From: Ampelomyces quisqualis
Taxonomy: Eukaryota > Ascomycota > Dothideomycetes > Pleosporales > Phaeosphaeriaceae
Length of the DNA: 64,000 nucleotides
NCBI GenBank assembly: GCA_018398575.1
Contig: JAGTXZ010000009.1
Span: 1,426,001-1,490,000 of the forward strand
Direction of reading: 5' to 3'
Shown: one piece after another, positions 22,794 to 34,068 of the stretch
How the letters are laid out: each line of letters starts with the position of its first letter
How positions within the stretch are numbered: position 1 is the stretch's first letter
Notes under the pieces: generated by a model
The model's input: the letters and a program-made list of their open reading frames with translations, nothing else
The model's database searches: none
What the model was told of the DNA's origin: nothing
Program-made: the position numbers and the translations under genes

Positions 22794-24644
22794 ATGCCCG
22801 ACGTAATAGACGCCCGCATGATGTCGGTCCAGCCCAGGATACGCTACAACACCATCGGCGGCATCAACGGCCCATTGGTCGTCCTCGACAACGTGCGTCG
22901 GTGGGACCCCTGCTGGAAGATGCGTCGGAAGCTCACGTGAAGGGTGGATAGGTCAAATTCCCCAGGTACAACGAAATTGTGTCCCTGACGCTGCCCGACG
23001 GCACCGAGCGGTCTGGTCAGGTGCTCGAAGCCCGAGGTAAGAGACCACAACCCGCAACCCACGGGAACACGTGTGTGCTGACAGCGCCGTAGGAAACCGG
23101 GCGGTCGTCCAGGTGCATTCACCGCCCCCCCCTCTTGGCGCGCTCGCATTCTGACCAGGGGACAGGTTTTCGAGGGCACCACGGGCATCGACGTCAAGAA
23201 GACCAAGGTCGAGTTCACCGGCCACAGCCTCAAGCTTGGCGTCTCCGAGGACATGCTGGGCCGCATCTTCGACGGTTCAGGCAAGGCCATCGACAAGGGC
23301 CCCAAGGTGCTCGCCGAAGACTACCTCGACATCAACGGCAGCCCCATCAACCCGTACTCCCGCGTACGAGCAGGCCGGCCCACTGCGCAACGCACCAGCT
23401 GACAGCGCCAGGTGTACCCCGAGGAAATGATCTCGACGGGCATCTCTGCCATCGACACGATGAACTCAATCGCCCGTGGCCAGAAGATTCCCATTTTCTC
23501 CTCGTCCGGCCTTCCCCACAACGAAATCGCCGCCCAGATTTGCAGACAGGCGAGTCTGGTCGGAAAGCCTACCAAGGGCGTGCACGACGACCACGACGAC
23601 AACTTCTCCATTGTCTTTGGCGCCATGGGCGTCAACCTGGAGACAAGCCGCTTCTTCACCAAGGATTTCGAGGAGAACGGCAGCATGGAGCGCGTCACCT
23701 TGTTCCTGAACTTGGCCAACGACCCCACGTAAGTCGCAGGGCGCATGAGTCGAGCCCCCCCCCCCCTAACACGACGCAGCATCGAGCGCATCATCACTCC
23801 CCGTCTCGCCCTCACCACCGCCGAGTACTACGCCTACCAGCTCGAGAAGCACGTCCTCGTCATTCTTACCGACTTGTCCTCGTACTGCGATGCTCTCCGT
23901 GAGGTCTCGGCCGCGCGAGAAGAAGTCCCAGGTCGACGTGGTTATCCCGGCTACATGTACACGGACTTGTCCACCATCTACGAGCGAGCTGGTCGTGTAG
24001 AGGGCCGCAACGGATCCATTACCCAGATCCCCATTCTGACCATGCCCAACGACGGTAACCTCTTACCAGCCCGACCCCTACACTTTGCACTGCTGACTGC
24101 TACAGACATCACACATCCCATACCCGATTTGACTGGCTACATCACCGAGGGCCAAATCTTCATCGACCGTCAACTCGACAACAAGGGTATCTACCCACCC
24201 ATCAACGTGCTGCCCTCGCTTTCTCGTCTCATGAAGTCTGCCATCGGTGAAGGACGCACACGAAAGGACCACGGCGATGTCTCCAACCAGCTGTACGCCA
24301 AGTACGCCATCGGTCGTGACGCTGCCGCCATGAAAGCTGTCGTCGGTGAGGAGGCTCTCTCATCAGAGGACAAGCTGTCGCTCGAGTTCCTCGAGAAGTT
24401 TGAGCGCTCTTTCATCGCTCAAGGCGCTTACGAGAAGCGCACCATTGAGGAATCGCTCGACCTGGCATGGTCGCTTCTCCGCATTTACCCCAGAGAACTG
24501 CTCAACCGCATCCCCGCCAAGGTTCTCGACCAGTACTACTCAAGGAGTCACAGCAAAAAGGATGACAAGAAGAAGGCCACCAAGGACACCACTGACAACT
24601 CGGGTGAGCAGGGCGAGCAGGACGACAACCTGATCGATGTGTAA
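22794..24644 (+). CDS. vma2: V-type proton ATPase subunit B
   Basis: Seven exons (22794-22892, 22952-23036, 23093-23112, 23166-23363, 23412-23728, 23780-24054, 24106-24644) join in frame to 510 residues. Exon 3 is only 20 nt. The protein matches the family throughout: YNTIGGINGPLVVLDNVKFP, VFEGTTGIDVKKT, MLGRIFDGSGKAIDKGP, the PIFSSSGLPHNEIAAQICRQ region, and TDLSSYCDALREVS with PGYMYTDLSTIYERAGR. As expected for the regulatory, non-catalytic B subunit, there is no Walker A P-loop. It sits in the V1 head with subunit A and drives acidification of vacuole and Golgi. The C-terminal tail is charged (KKDDKKKATKD). All introns are 48-59 nt. Confidence 0.96.
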
Positions 24645-25954
24645 GCGTATAGTATGGAGAAGTGCATGTTTTGAATGTGGGGTAGATCATTGCGACGGCT
24701 TTGCCCAGTGAGCGGCATCTATTTCAATGAGTATATACGAACTTGGTCAAATGCTTTGGTTGTGGTGTGCGCTTAGCATGATGTGCCTTAGTGCTTGACA
24801 TCACGTCCTTCAGTACCCCAAAGCAGACCTGGACCGCTACAGCACAGTCGAGTCCCATCAGTTCACGCCGTCCAATCTCTTGAGATGCTCCGGACTTCAG
24901 TGTCGCCAAACTGACGCGTGTCTGTTTACACTCAAGGTGAAGGCGAGAAAAACTCTTCGTTTCATCATGAAAACAACAAACGGCCGTCGCCGTCGCGGTG
25001 GCTGCTGCACACGTAAAAAGATCCACCTCTGTACCTTCATCTTCTTCATCTCAAACACTTCGACAACACCTGCGCCTGCGCCAACTCCTGCTCGCCAACA
25101 ATGACGATGATGGCTGAGAAGAGGTAACATGACTCCTATCCTTCCTTGCTTTTGCCTTGCGTTTGATCTCGTGAGGGGCAGTGGGTACTGTCAAGATCTG
25201 CTGCTCCTTACTATTTTTTTGCGAGCGTTTCGAGTTTGGAGAGGAACAACCTTGGAAAGAAGGGGGATGAAGTGGACACCTGGACGACGCACTGACAGCA
25301 GGAACGGAGCTTGATGCATCACATCTGGAGCCTGCAGGGCGTACTGAGTCCCGGACACCCCGGACACCCCGGAATCACGCTGCTGTCTCTTGCACCACAG
25401 CGTACACACGCCTGGACACACTTGCCATTGCAATGGAGCTCGTCAGCTACCTCACAGACCCTCGAGATACACTGCAAGCACATATCCACGAGCTCGTCAG
25501 CTTCACTTTCGACCGCCCCGGAGGATACAAGCCACCTCTTGACGCGTCGGATCCAAGCCACCTCTTTACGCGTCGGATCCAAGCCACCTCTTTACGCGTC
25601 GGATACAAGCCGCCTCTTTGTGCGTCGGATACTGCGGCCTGTACACCCTCAGCATCATTTTGAAGCAGCAAACCGACGTCTTGGCCCTCTGAGGTTCGAC
25701 AGAGTGCTTCAGCTCGCTGTCTTATTAATCACCAATACAGCTGCCCTTGGACATGGAGTGTTCGTCCTTGACACGAACCACGAGCACAGATACAACCTCA
25801 TGTACATTTGAAGCCCACGAGGACCGACAAAGCCACTCCCTTGGACGTACTAACCCCACATCGTATCCTCCAGGACCTCTTGAACCTCACCATTGCACCA
25901 GTAGGGACAAGCACTAATCCCTCTCCAACCAGACTCGAACCACTCATAAGGTTC
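24645..25954. other. gene-free stretch with a minisatellite
   Basis: Between the V-ATPase B gene and the small Trp-rich gene. No family resemblance was seen. It contains the 26-bp tandem repeat listed separately. A perfect TACTAAC branch site followed by an acceptor at 25872-25873 suggests an upstream exon of the next gene lies here, but I could not find a frame-compatible exon. Confidence 0.4.
25528..25631 (+). repeat. 26-bp minisatellite, four tandem units
   Basis: Four head-to-tail copies (25528-25553, 25554-25579, 25580-25605, 25606-25631) of a unit starting CAAGCCACCTCTTTACGCGT. Units 2 and 3 differ at their last base; units 1 and 4 carry a few substitutions. As 26 is not a multiple of three it is unlikely to be coding. 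Confidence 0.9.
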
Positions 25955-26655
25955 ATGCCCGAAGTAAATGCCCACTCTCGCCTGGGCCTAACCGCCCTGA
26001 TCCGAGAATTCGAGCAGGAGTCGATGCTGTGGCAATTCTCCTGGGGACGGTGGAATGGGGTGTATCCGCCTGGTTTCGACACCACCGACGTGTTGGTGAC
26101 GAAGGGGTGGCACCAGGCGAGTGAGCCTCATTTCACCGTTCAACTGCGTGCTTTGAATACAGACCAGTGAGTCAACATGTTCTTGCATGGAGAGTAAAGG
26201 CGGGCTAATCACATGTGGCTGCAGGCGAGCTGAGCACGTTTTGGCGACGGGGCACATCTTTCTGGATCTGTCAGAGAGTTGGCATTGGGGCTGGCATTCG
26301 GGCCACAAGGGCACGTATAAGGCGTGGGGGGAGGAAGAGTACAGGAGTTGGGTTGTAAGTTGGAGTTTTCTTGGAAGGGACAGTTGAAGATGGGAGTGGG
26401 GAGCTAATGTGGGCAGCGATCTCCGTACGACCCTCGACCAGCGGACATTCCCCCTCCGCCAAGAGGGAACATGCCGGTGTACAACGAGAGGACGCATCCG
26501 CTTCCGGTGGTGGAGGCGGAGGCGGAGGTTGAAGAGGCGGTGGGTATTTGATGGTTTTGGCTTCATTTGGTTATGCTAACGACTCGATGCAGCCCCACCG
26601 CCCGTCACGCTGGGATCTCCCCCCTCCTCGTCCTTCCCGCTGGGACCTCGCCTAA
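25955..26655 (+). CDS. hypothetical small Trp/Pro-rich protein (5' end uncertain)
   Basis: Four exons (25955-26166, 26225-26354, 26417-26539, 26593-26655) with clean GT-AG introns and matched phases give 175 residues from the ATG at 25955. Visible content: FDTTDVLVTKGWHQASEPHF, a Trp/His/Gly cluster (SWHWGWHSGHKGTYKAWGEEEY), a Pro stretch, and the duplicated ending SRWDLPPPRPSRWDLA. The frame is open upstream to 25772 and a strong branch site plus acceptor at 25872-25873 hints at a missing 5' exon. I do not recognise the family. Its last exon overlaps the coding end of the opposite-strand gene by 80 bp. The matched phases of three introns are the main support that this is a real gene. Confidence 0.55.
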
Positions 26656-27082
26656 GGCGTGCCTCTGGCATGTCCACCTCTCGCCGCGACCCCCGCTCTC
26701 CGCCCTTGATCGACTCCTCGGTATGTGTATAGAAGTTCCCCAGTTTGTCCCACATCCACCCCCTCAGCTCCAGAAACGGCTGCTCGCCTGGACGCGGGTT
26801 CATCGGGTCGTTTGCGAAGTCGTGGAAGAGCACGCCGTAGACGGTGACGAAGCTGATCAAGCTCCATATGACGACGGTGACGCGCCTGTTCCACGTCTCG
26901 CTGACGGCCTTCATCTTGATGCGCCGCTTGAACTTGCGCTCGAAGCGGAACTGCTGCTTCTCCGTCAGGGTCCTGAGGTTGGGCGGCCATTGCTTGCGGC
27001 GGCGGAAGTGGTTGCGCGCGAAGTCGAAGGGCGGGAGCGTGTTCTTGGTGCGGCCGAGCAGGCGGTTGATGAAGCCGAGCAT
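26576..27082 (-). CDS. hypothetical single-pass membrane protein
   Basis: Single exon, 168 residues from the ATG at 27082. The N-terminal ~70 residues are strongly basic (RNHFRRRKQWPPNL, RFERKFKRRIKMK). A single membrane segment follows at about residues 73-92 (VTVVIWSLISFVTVYGVLF), then a soluble part with NPRPGEQPFLELRGWMWDKLG. This layout, basic side then one helix then an acidic/Trp segment, resembles small mitochondrial inner-membrane proteins of fungi, but I cannot name it. The C-terminal 30 residues are low-complexity and overlap the opposite-strand gene's last exon. It sits 310 bp upstream of, and divergent from, leucyl-tRNA synthetase. Confidence 0.7.
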   Translation of the reverse strand: MLGFINRLLGRTKNTLPPFDFARNHFRRRKQWPPNLRTLTEKQQFRFERKFKRRIKMKAVSETWNRRVTVVIWSLISFVTVYGVLFHDFANDPMNPRPGEQPFLELRGWMWDKLGNFYTHTEESIKGGERGSRREVDMPEARLRRGPSGKDEEGGDPSVTGGGAASSR

Positions 27083-27392
27083 GGCGTCGAGCGGTTGAGG
27101 GCTTGTTTCTGGCGATTCGATGTTTGCCTGCACCGTGAAAGGTTTCCGCTGACGAACCTTCTTACAGAAATAAATGCCGCTCGGGCCCCATCGAACTCTT
27201 GGCACTCTTGGCACTCTTGGCGCACACTGCCGGCCCGCCGCTGCAAAACACACGCTATGACTCGGACCCGCACGGACCTCTACCTGCAGCAAACCCGCCC
27301 TGCACCCCACATTCACACACACTCACACACACCCACACCCACACATCCTTCTTCTCACGCTCTCTAGACCCCGCTATTCTCTTCTCGGCACC

Positions 27393-30300
27393 ATGGCACA
27401 AGCTTCCGTCCCAAAAGATGTGCCCAAGAATGCCGTGACTGCGACCATGGACCTGCTCAAGCCGCAAGAGGCAGAGTCGAAAACACTCAAAATCGAAAAC
27501 ACGGACAAGCGTGATACCCTGATCGAGGCAGAGAAGCGCTACCAGAAGGCATGGCAGGAGGCGGGCGTTTTCAATCCGGATGCGCCGTCCATCGACGAGG
27601 AGCCCTTTGACACTACCACACCCGACCAGCTGCATGAAAAGTACCCAAAATGGTTCGGAAACTTCGCCTACCCTTACATGAACGGAACACTCCACGCCGG
27701 CCATGGCTTCACTGCGTCAAAGGTCGAATTCACCGCGGGCTTTCAGAGGATGATTGGCAAGCGGACCCTGTTTCCACTCGGCTACCACGTGACAGGAATG
27801 CCCATCAAAGCGTGTGCAGACAAGCTCGTGCGCGAAGTCGAAATGTTTGGCCAAAACTTTGAGCGTTGTCCCGTCGAGGACGTCATCGAGGACAGCATAC
27901 CGGAACCGCCCGCGCCCACCCAGGCTGAGACCAAGACCGACATCACCAAGTTCAAGGCGCAAAAGGGCAAGGCTGCCGCAAAGACTGTCAAGACCAAGTA
28001 CCAGTTCCAGATCATGCTGGCCCAAGGCATTCCGCTCGAGGAGATCCACAAGTTCGCGGATCCGTTCCACTGGATTGAGTACTTCCCTCCGCTGGCGAAG
28101 CGCGACTTGAACAACTTCGGTGCCAGGATAGATTGGCGGCGACAATTCGTTACCACAGACGCTAACCCCTACTACGACTCGTTCGTCGCATGGCAGATGC
28201 GCAAGCTGCTCGACATGAAGAAGATCATCTTCGCGAAGCGATACACAGTCTACAGTCCCAAGGACGGGCAAGCATGCATGGACCACGACAGGCAGTCTGG
28301 AGAAGGTGTCGGTGTACAGGAATACACAGGATTGAGGATGAAGGTTGTCAGATGGGCCGAATCAGCAAAGGATATTGAGAGCAAACTTCCACAAGGCGCC
28401 AGCGCGTACTTCATCCCCGCCACTTTGCGGCCCGAGACCATGTACGGACAGACTTCTTGCTTCGTCAGCCCAACCATCGAGTACGGACTGTTCAAGGTCA
28501 CAGATACCGAGTACTTTGTCTGCAGTCCACGTGGAGCGCGCAACATGTCTTATCAGCCTGGCATTTTCCCCACATGGGGCGAGTCCCCGCAAGTCGCCAG
28601 CTTCAAGGGTAAGGAGGTCATCGGCACCATAGTCAATGCACCACTCTCGGTCCACAAGGAGGTCTACATTCTTCCCATGGAGACGGTCAAGGACACCAAG
28701 GGTACCGCTGTTGTCACTTGTGTGCCATCAGACTCGCCCGATGACTACATTACATCCTTTGATCTCGCCAAGAAGGCCGAGTACTACGGCATTCAGAAAG
28801 AGTGGGTCAAGTTCGACGACATCCTCCCCATTATAGACACACCCACCTACGGCAATCTCACTGCCAAGAAGCTCGTCGAAGATCTCAAGATTCAGTCACC
28901 CAAGGATGCCGCCAAGCTTGCAGATGCGAAAGAGAAGGCATACAAGGAAGGTTTCTACAAGGGCAAGATGGTCTATGGTGATCACAAGGGCAAGCCAGTC
29001 GAGGAAGCCAAGAGCCTCGTTCGCAAACAGCTCATCGACGCTGGTGACGCTTTCGCATACGCTGAGCCAGATGGCAAGGTCATCAGCCGAAGCGGTGACG
29101 ACTGTGTTGCTGCCCTCCTCGACCAATGGTACATGAACTATGGTACAGCGGCAAATGGCGGAGATGGCGAATGGGCTGAGAAGGTTCGAGGACACATTGA
29201 GGGCGACCTTAATCTTTACTACTCCGAGGCCCAGAATCAGTTCTTGCGAGTGGTTGACTGGCTGAGTATCTGGGCTTGCGCTCGGTCATACGGTCTCGGC
29301 ACAAAGATACCTTGGGATCCATCGGTCATGGTCGAGAGTCTGTCGGATTCCACCATTTACCAGGCATACTACTCGTTCGCGCATCTCCTGCACAAGGATA
29401 TGTTCGGCAAGGAAGTCGGTCCTCTCGGCATCAAGCCAGAACAATTTACAGACGACACTTGGGACTACGTGTTTGGCCGACGCAATCGCTCCGATTTTCC
29501 ACAGTCAGACATCCCCCGGAAGTCCCTCGAGACGCTGCGGCGACACTTTGACTACTGGTACCCGCTCGATATGCGCACAAGTGGTAAAGATCTCATCCAG
29601 AACCACTTGACCTTCAACCTCTACATACACACCGCCATCTTCCCCAAAGAGAATTGGCCGCGCAGCTTCCGTGTCAACGGTCATCTCATGCTCAACGGCG
29701 AGAAGATGAGCAAGTCTACTGGCAACTTCCTCACTATTGCCGGCGCGGTTGAGAAGTTTGGTGCGGATGCTACACGTATCGCGCTCGCTGATGCTGGTGA
29801 CGACATTGGTGATGCTAACTTCGAAGAGACGGTCGCCAACAGCAACATTCTCAAACTGTTCGAGCTGCGCAAGTGGTGTGAAGAGCTCGTGAACGAAGCC
29901 GTCTACGTCTCAGACGCTGCACAGTATCTCGAGAAGCGATCCACCGAGCGCGTCAAGAACTCCGACGTCTTCCAGAGACAAGCCGGTAGCCAACACTTCC
30001 TTTTCGACGACATGTTCGAAAACGAGATGAACCTCCTCGTCCATGAGACATTCCAGCACTACTCTGCAACATCATACAAGCTCGCGCTCAAGTCTGGCTT
30101 CTACGACTTTACATCCGCTCGAGACTTTTACCGCGAAGCAACCCGTGCTGCAGGCATCGGCATGCACACCGACCTCGTCAAGAAATTCATCAAGCTCCAA
30201 GCCCTTCTCCTTACGCCCATCGCACCCCATTGGGCAGAGTACATTTGGCTCGAAGTGCTCAAGGAGCCGTCAACCATCCAAAACGCCCAGTGGCCCAAGG

Positions 30301-30944
30301 TCCCTAAGGCCAACTCCTCCCTTACCGCCGCTCGTGAATTCGTCCGGCAGACTCAATCGAACATTACATCTGCGGAAGGTGCAGCCGTTAAGCGCTTGTC
30401 AAAAGGCAAAGCGGCGAACTTTGATCCGAAGAAAGAGAAGAAGATTACCATCTTCGCGGCGCAGGAATGGCCTGATTGGCAGAAAAAGTCAGTCCCGTCT
30501 CACCATGTTACCTTTCACTATCCCTGTGCTAACGAAAATTACAGATACATCGACCTGGTTTCCACATCCTACCCGAACCTCGACATTAAATCCCTGTCCA
30601 AATCCATCGACAAATCCGAATCCAAAAAGGCAATGCCCTTCATCAACGGCCTCAAACGCCGTCTCGATAACGGCGAACCCAAAGATGCCGTGCTGAACCG
30701 CGAACTCGCTTTCGACCAACTTTCTACATTGCGCTCGATGATTCCAGGCTTGAAGCAAACGGTGCAGAAGTGTGTTGAGGTGGAGATTGTGAAGGTTAGC
30801 GAGGGAGGGAAAGAAGGTACGGTCGTCAAGGAGGACGGAAGTGAAGGGGAAGCGAGGAGCGAGTTGCCGCCGACCGCGGGAAGTGCGGAGCCGGGGAGTC
30901 CAAGTTTTGCATTTGAAAATGTTGAGACCGTGGTTTTGAGGTAG
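27393..30944 (+). CDS. LEU-RS: leucyl-tRNA synthetase, cytosolic
   Basis: Two exons (27393-30487, 30545-30944). The 57-nt intron has a GTGCTAACG branch site and no in-frame stop; removing it restores QKKYIDLV and gives 1164 residues, normal for the archaeal/eukaryotic-type enzyme. The class I signatures are present: the HIGH-type motif HAGH in YMNGTLHAGHGF (about residue 102) and KMSKS in LNGEKMSKSTGN (about residue 770). The CP1 editing domain lies between them (PATLRPETMYGQT). The enzyme charges tRNA-Leu with leucine in the cytosol. The start at 27393 follows a CA-rich leader and no presequence is seen, arguing against the mitochondrial paralog. The C-terminus ends with a charged linker and FAFENVETVVLR. 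Confidence 0.96.
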   Translation: MAQASVPKDVPKNAVTATMDLLKPQEAESKTLKIENTDKRDTLIEAEKRYQKAWQEAGVFNPDAPSIDEEPFDTTTPDQLHEKYPKWFGNFAYPYMNGTLHAGHGFTASKVEFTAGFQRMIGKRTLFPLGYHVTGMPIKACADKLVREVEMFGQNFERCPVEDVIEDSIPEPPAPTQAETKTDITKFKAQKGKAAAKTVKTKYQFQIMLAQGIPLEEIHKFADPFHWIEYFPPLAKRDLNNFGARIDWRRQFVTTDANPYYDSFVAWQMRKLLDMKKIIFAKRYTVYSPKDGQACMDHDRQSGEGVGVQEYTGLRMKVVRWAESAKDIESKLPQGASAYFIPATLRPETMYGQTSCFVSPTIEYGLFKVTDTEYFVCSPRGARNMSYQPGIFPTWGESPQVASFKGKEVIGTIVNAPLSVHKEVYILPMETVKDTKGTAVVTCVPSDSPDDYITSFDLAKKAEYYGIQKEWVKFDDILPIIDTPTYGNLTAKKLVEDLKIQSPKDAAKLADAKEKAYKEGFYKGKMVYGDHKGKPVEEAKSLVRKQLIDAGDAFAYAEPDGKVISRSGDDCVAALLDQWYMNYGTAANGGDGEWAEKVRGHIEGDLNLYYSEAQNQFLRVVDWLSIWACARSYGLGTKIPWDPSVMVESLSDSTIYQAYYSFAHLLHKDMFGKEVGPLGIKPEQFTDDTWDYVFGRRNRSDFPQSDIPRKSLETLRRHFDYWYPLDMRTSGKDLIQNHLTFNLYIHTAIFPKENWPRSFRVNGHLMLNGEKMSKSTGNFLTIAGAVEKFGADATRIALADAGDDIGDANFEETVANSNILKLFELRKWCEELVNEAVYVSDAAQYLEKRSTERVKNSDVFQRQAGSQHFLFDDMFENEMNLLVHETFQHYSATSYKLALKSGFYDFTSARDFYREATRAAGIGMHTDLVKKFIKLQALLLTPIAPHWAEYIWLEVLKEPSTIQNAQWPKVPKANSSLTAAREFVRQTQSNITSAEGAAVKRLSKGKAANFDPKKEKKITIFAAQEWPDWQKKSVPSHHVTFHYPCANENYRYIDLVSTSYPNLDIKSLSKSIDKSESKKAMPFINGLKRRLDNGEPKDAVLNRELAFDQLSTLRSMIPGLKQTVQKCVEVEIVKVSEGGKEGTVVKEDGSEGEARSELPPTAGSAEPGSPSFAFENVETVVLR

Positions 30945-33900
30945 TTTGGGCGACGAGGTGTACAAGAAAAACACTGCAAAGCTGGGGGACGATGGAACGA
31001 GATCATGAAGTTGTTTTGTATTTGAGGTCGCAATGTTAAAACGGACACGAAGGAGAAGAGTCAGATCGCAGATACCTTCCACAAGCGAAATAGAATCTAG
31101 AATAGTTTGAATAAACTCCGTAAATAGCTCATCACGACGCAGATCCCTCGTTCATCTCACGATCCGGATGCCCTACGCTCATTCTCACATCGACCATGCT
31201 CAACGACAAGATGACGATCTTTGCCTCAATTGCCAACGCCAACAGTAGGGATCAACTGAACTACCCAAGCATTTCTCTCGAGATTCATTTTCATTCCCTG
31301 CAAAATGACTAGCAGCTAGTTACGCGAAGGAACCCCAGCTCTTGGATACTGAAACCCTACTCGGGCCTAACCCGTGCGCACGATCCTTTGGGATTTTTCG
31401 AAGAAACCGCTGGGCCCGAGTAGGTATATAAGCAGAAAATTGTCTAGAATACACCACGCCATATACATACCATTTACCTATACTTTGAAAGAAGATTCCA
31501 CGCAGAATAATTTACACGCTGAGAATATATCGGACGTACTGCATGGTGTTTCCATGTTGGCAACACTTTGCGATCTTCCTCGTCGCGCTATTTGATAACG
31601 CACAATGGGACCTGTTGCTACTTGTCCTTCGAAACTGCAGGTAGTAGTCTGTCTTCGCACTTTCCTCTTGATCATGGCAATTGCTGCGCTGTGGTTGCTG
31701 TGTACGGAATTGCTCTGGATAAAATTCCTTTGAATGAAAGCTCGGACACTGATGAATGGTGACATGTCAAGCGCGGGGAGCGAGGTGCTTGACGCAATGG
31801 CGGGAAACCCTCAGACTCCGGAATGAAATCATTTGACTGTGGATGTAACGATTGATTTCGCACACGAAGAGATTCTAGAGACTTATATGCCGGTGCTAGA
31901 TACGCGTCAAGGGATTGCGAAAGTCATGTATGCGGTTAGTGGCCTGAAATATGCCGAAGTCATTCTTGCAGCTGTGACTTCACTGAGGCTGACGAGGAAG
32001 ACTACCCGAATTCCAGCGCCTAGGAGGCCACACTCAAGGAATAAGCCCGACGGCGTTGTCATGTCCGAATATCTAGCTCTTAAAGCAGCCGCTGTCCAAA
32101 TTGTCCTAAAACGCGTCGGCCTCCATCCCGGTCTATCTGGATCAGCAGGATATCAACCCATCGCCCCGTGTCTCTCAAAATTCGAGAGCAGCCCCAATGC
32201 CGACCCTCAATTCGTCAACCACTACATTTTGCATAGAGTAATACTCTCTCTTAAACGCACAGACAGCCCTTAAAAGGTAAGCTTCCTAGCTTTAGCCTTT
32301 GACCTCGAACACGTTGCATTGTACCACGTCATCTGGGTTTTTCTCCTACTATGCTGCTGAAGGCAACCTCGAATCATAATTTCTAGGCAAGTGTGCGAGC
32401 AGAACTCGAATCATGACATCAGCAACGTGTTTTCCCAGACAATGCCTAGAACCAAAGCTAAACTATCAGTACTGGTGACTTAGCTTATGAGCCTGCCTCC
32501 GCAAGAAACTAAACGGTTGATATTTCTTGCTGTTAGGACTCGAAAATTCGTCGCATGTGTTTAGCGCATATGTGTTAACAATAAAGTTGGTATTTGTTGG
32601 AATGCGATTTTCTTCAACAACCTAGTCCGTTGCTATTGACTGTAGCACAATTAACGCGACAAGGGGTCCTAATTGTGACAACTCTTGTAAAGAGGCTGCG
32701 ATTAGCGTAGAAGGGCTCTGCAAGTGTATATTATAGTTTCGTTTGCTGCTAACCCTAACCTTGCTTAACTTCGGATCGGATCGGATCTGTGCTTAAACAT
32801 TATTGCAAGCGGCTAGGATAAGAAAGTCCTAGGATGTCTCGCCTATACTCATCGTAAGGCTGACAAAGATTATCTCACATAGTGTCTCAATGTTTTCCGG
32901 TTTTATAAGTCTCTCTTGTAAAGCATCGTACATGTGCACAACTGGGGTATCTTCCTCAGCAGCTTGATAGGTCCTATACACTTGTCGCTAAATGCAATCT
33001 ATTTGCAGCAAAATTCTTGAAGGTCCCGAGCTGTCTGCGTTGGTAGGTATTGATGCCAAGAATAACGTGTGAAACCACCGCGTATTACGCGCGTGAAGAT
33101 TGATTCCGATACTAGTATATAAGATTTTCTAGCTCTAGTTTTGTAGCAAGGGTAAAGCTTCCGTTTACATGGTTAGCGGCGATATTAACGGCGATAGGGA
33201 AAGAGAGCATGCGTAAATCCTTGATCGAATGGATAATGCAAAAAAATAGCATTTCCAGAGCTCTCTGATGCGCCGAATGCGCACGCAGTGCTACATTGCC
33301 GCGACTAAAGAACGACTTCGTGTAGACGCGAACCTGTTCCTAGTTTACACCACTGGATTACATTGATGTCATTTCGAATTATAGCCTAGCAATCTCCTGC
33401 CAGCAATTCTTACGCCCATTTGCTCGCGTGCCCCGTTTCATATGGGTCTTAATTCCTGTAGGATACTAGTCAACCTATTACATCACCATCTTGTTTAACG
33501 AGCATGCTATTTTCTCCTGATGAGCCTTGACACCTACGATCTGGGTGCATGAAACACCCTTAGTTGTCTGGCACTTGGCATCGCTGCTGGTATTGCTTTT
33601 GCTATCGGTGTCATTCGCAAGGATTATAGGGTTGGTTGAGAGTTTGTATGTTCGCTTACTGGCTAAGCTTATCTGCGTAGCTGGTAGAGACATCGCGAAC
33701 GAATATCTACGTTTGCGGTAACGGCTCTTATCTATATTCCTGCTAGGTTCCTGGAGAAGCTGGTTGGTAGATAGACTGCAGCCTATACGTATCGTAACCA
33801 ATGCTGTCGTCAGGCGCAAGCGTGTTTATTTGCAACTAAATTTATCACATAGAATAGTCTTCTCATCATCCCCCATACCAGTTGAAAACCGAGCTATTCC

Positions 33901-34068
33901 TCTCTTTCTTTCCACCAGTGCACGTTTCGCGTCGTGGCACAGAATGTTTGAAGATTGATGTTAATAGTAGTATAATGTGTTGAATATTTATATTCTTTAT
34001 GCAATCAATGTACAAAACCGTCATGAGTGTATAGAGTTACATCCTATAAGGCACCAAGGGATAGTCGC
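30945..34068. other. gene-poor stretch
   Basis: 3.1 kb with no gene I can support. The frame at 31833-32273 (+) is open for 146 codons but lacks an ATG at its start and resembles nothing. AT content rises from about 32.3 kb. Scattered remnants, such as the open strands near 33,480-33,820, may be decayed mobile DNA. A 12-bp inverted repeat is listed separately. Confidence 0.4.
31356..31424. repeat. 12-bp perfect inverted repeat, 45-bp spacer
   Basis: CCTACTCGGGCC at 31356-31367 is the exact reverse complement of GGCCCGAGTAGG at 31413-31424. A TATATAAG follows directly at 31425. It may be a tiny MITE remnant, a hairpin or a paired regulator site; nothing in the sequence decides. Confidence 0.7.

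Noticed and set aside
23135..23902. 255-codon plus frame inside the V-ATPase B gene
   Set aside because: Out-of-frame shadow; the correct frame carries the conserved V-ATPase text across the same bases.
27083..27322. Upstream extension of the minus-strand membrane protein
   Set aside because: No ATG at the start of the extension and it runs through the likely leader of the divergent gene pair.
31833..32273. 146-codon plus frame
   Set aside because: The frame begins at TTG without an early ATG, shows no family features and lies in decaying DNA.
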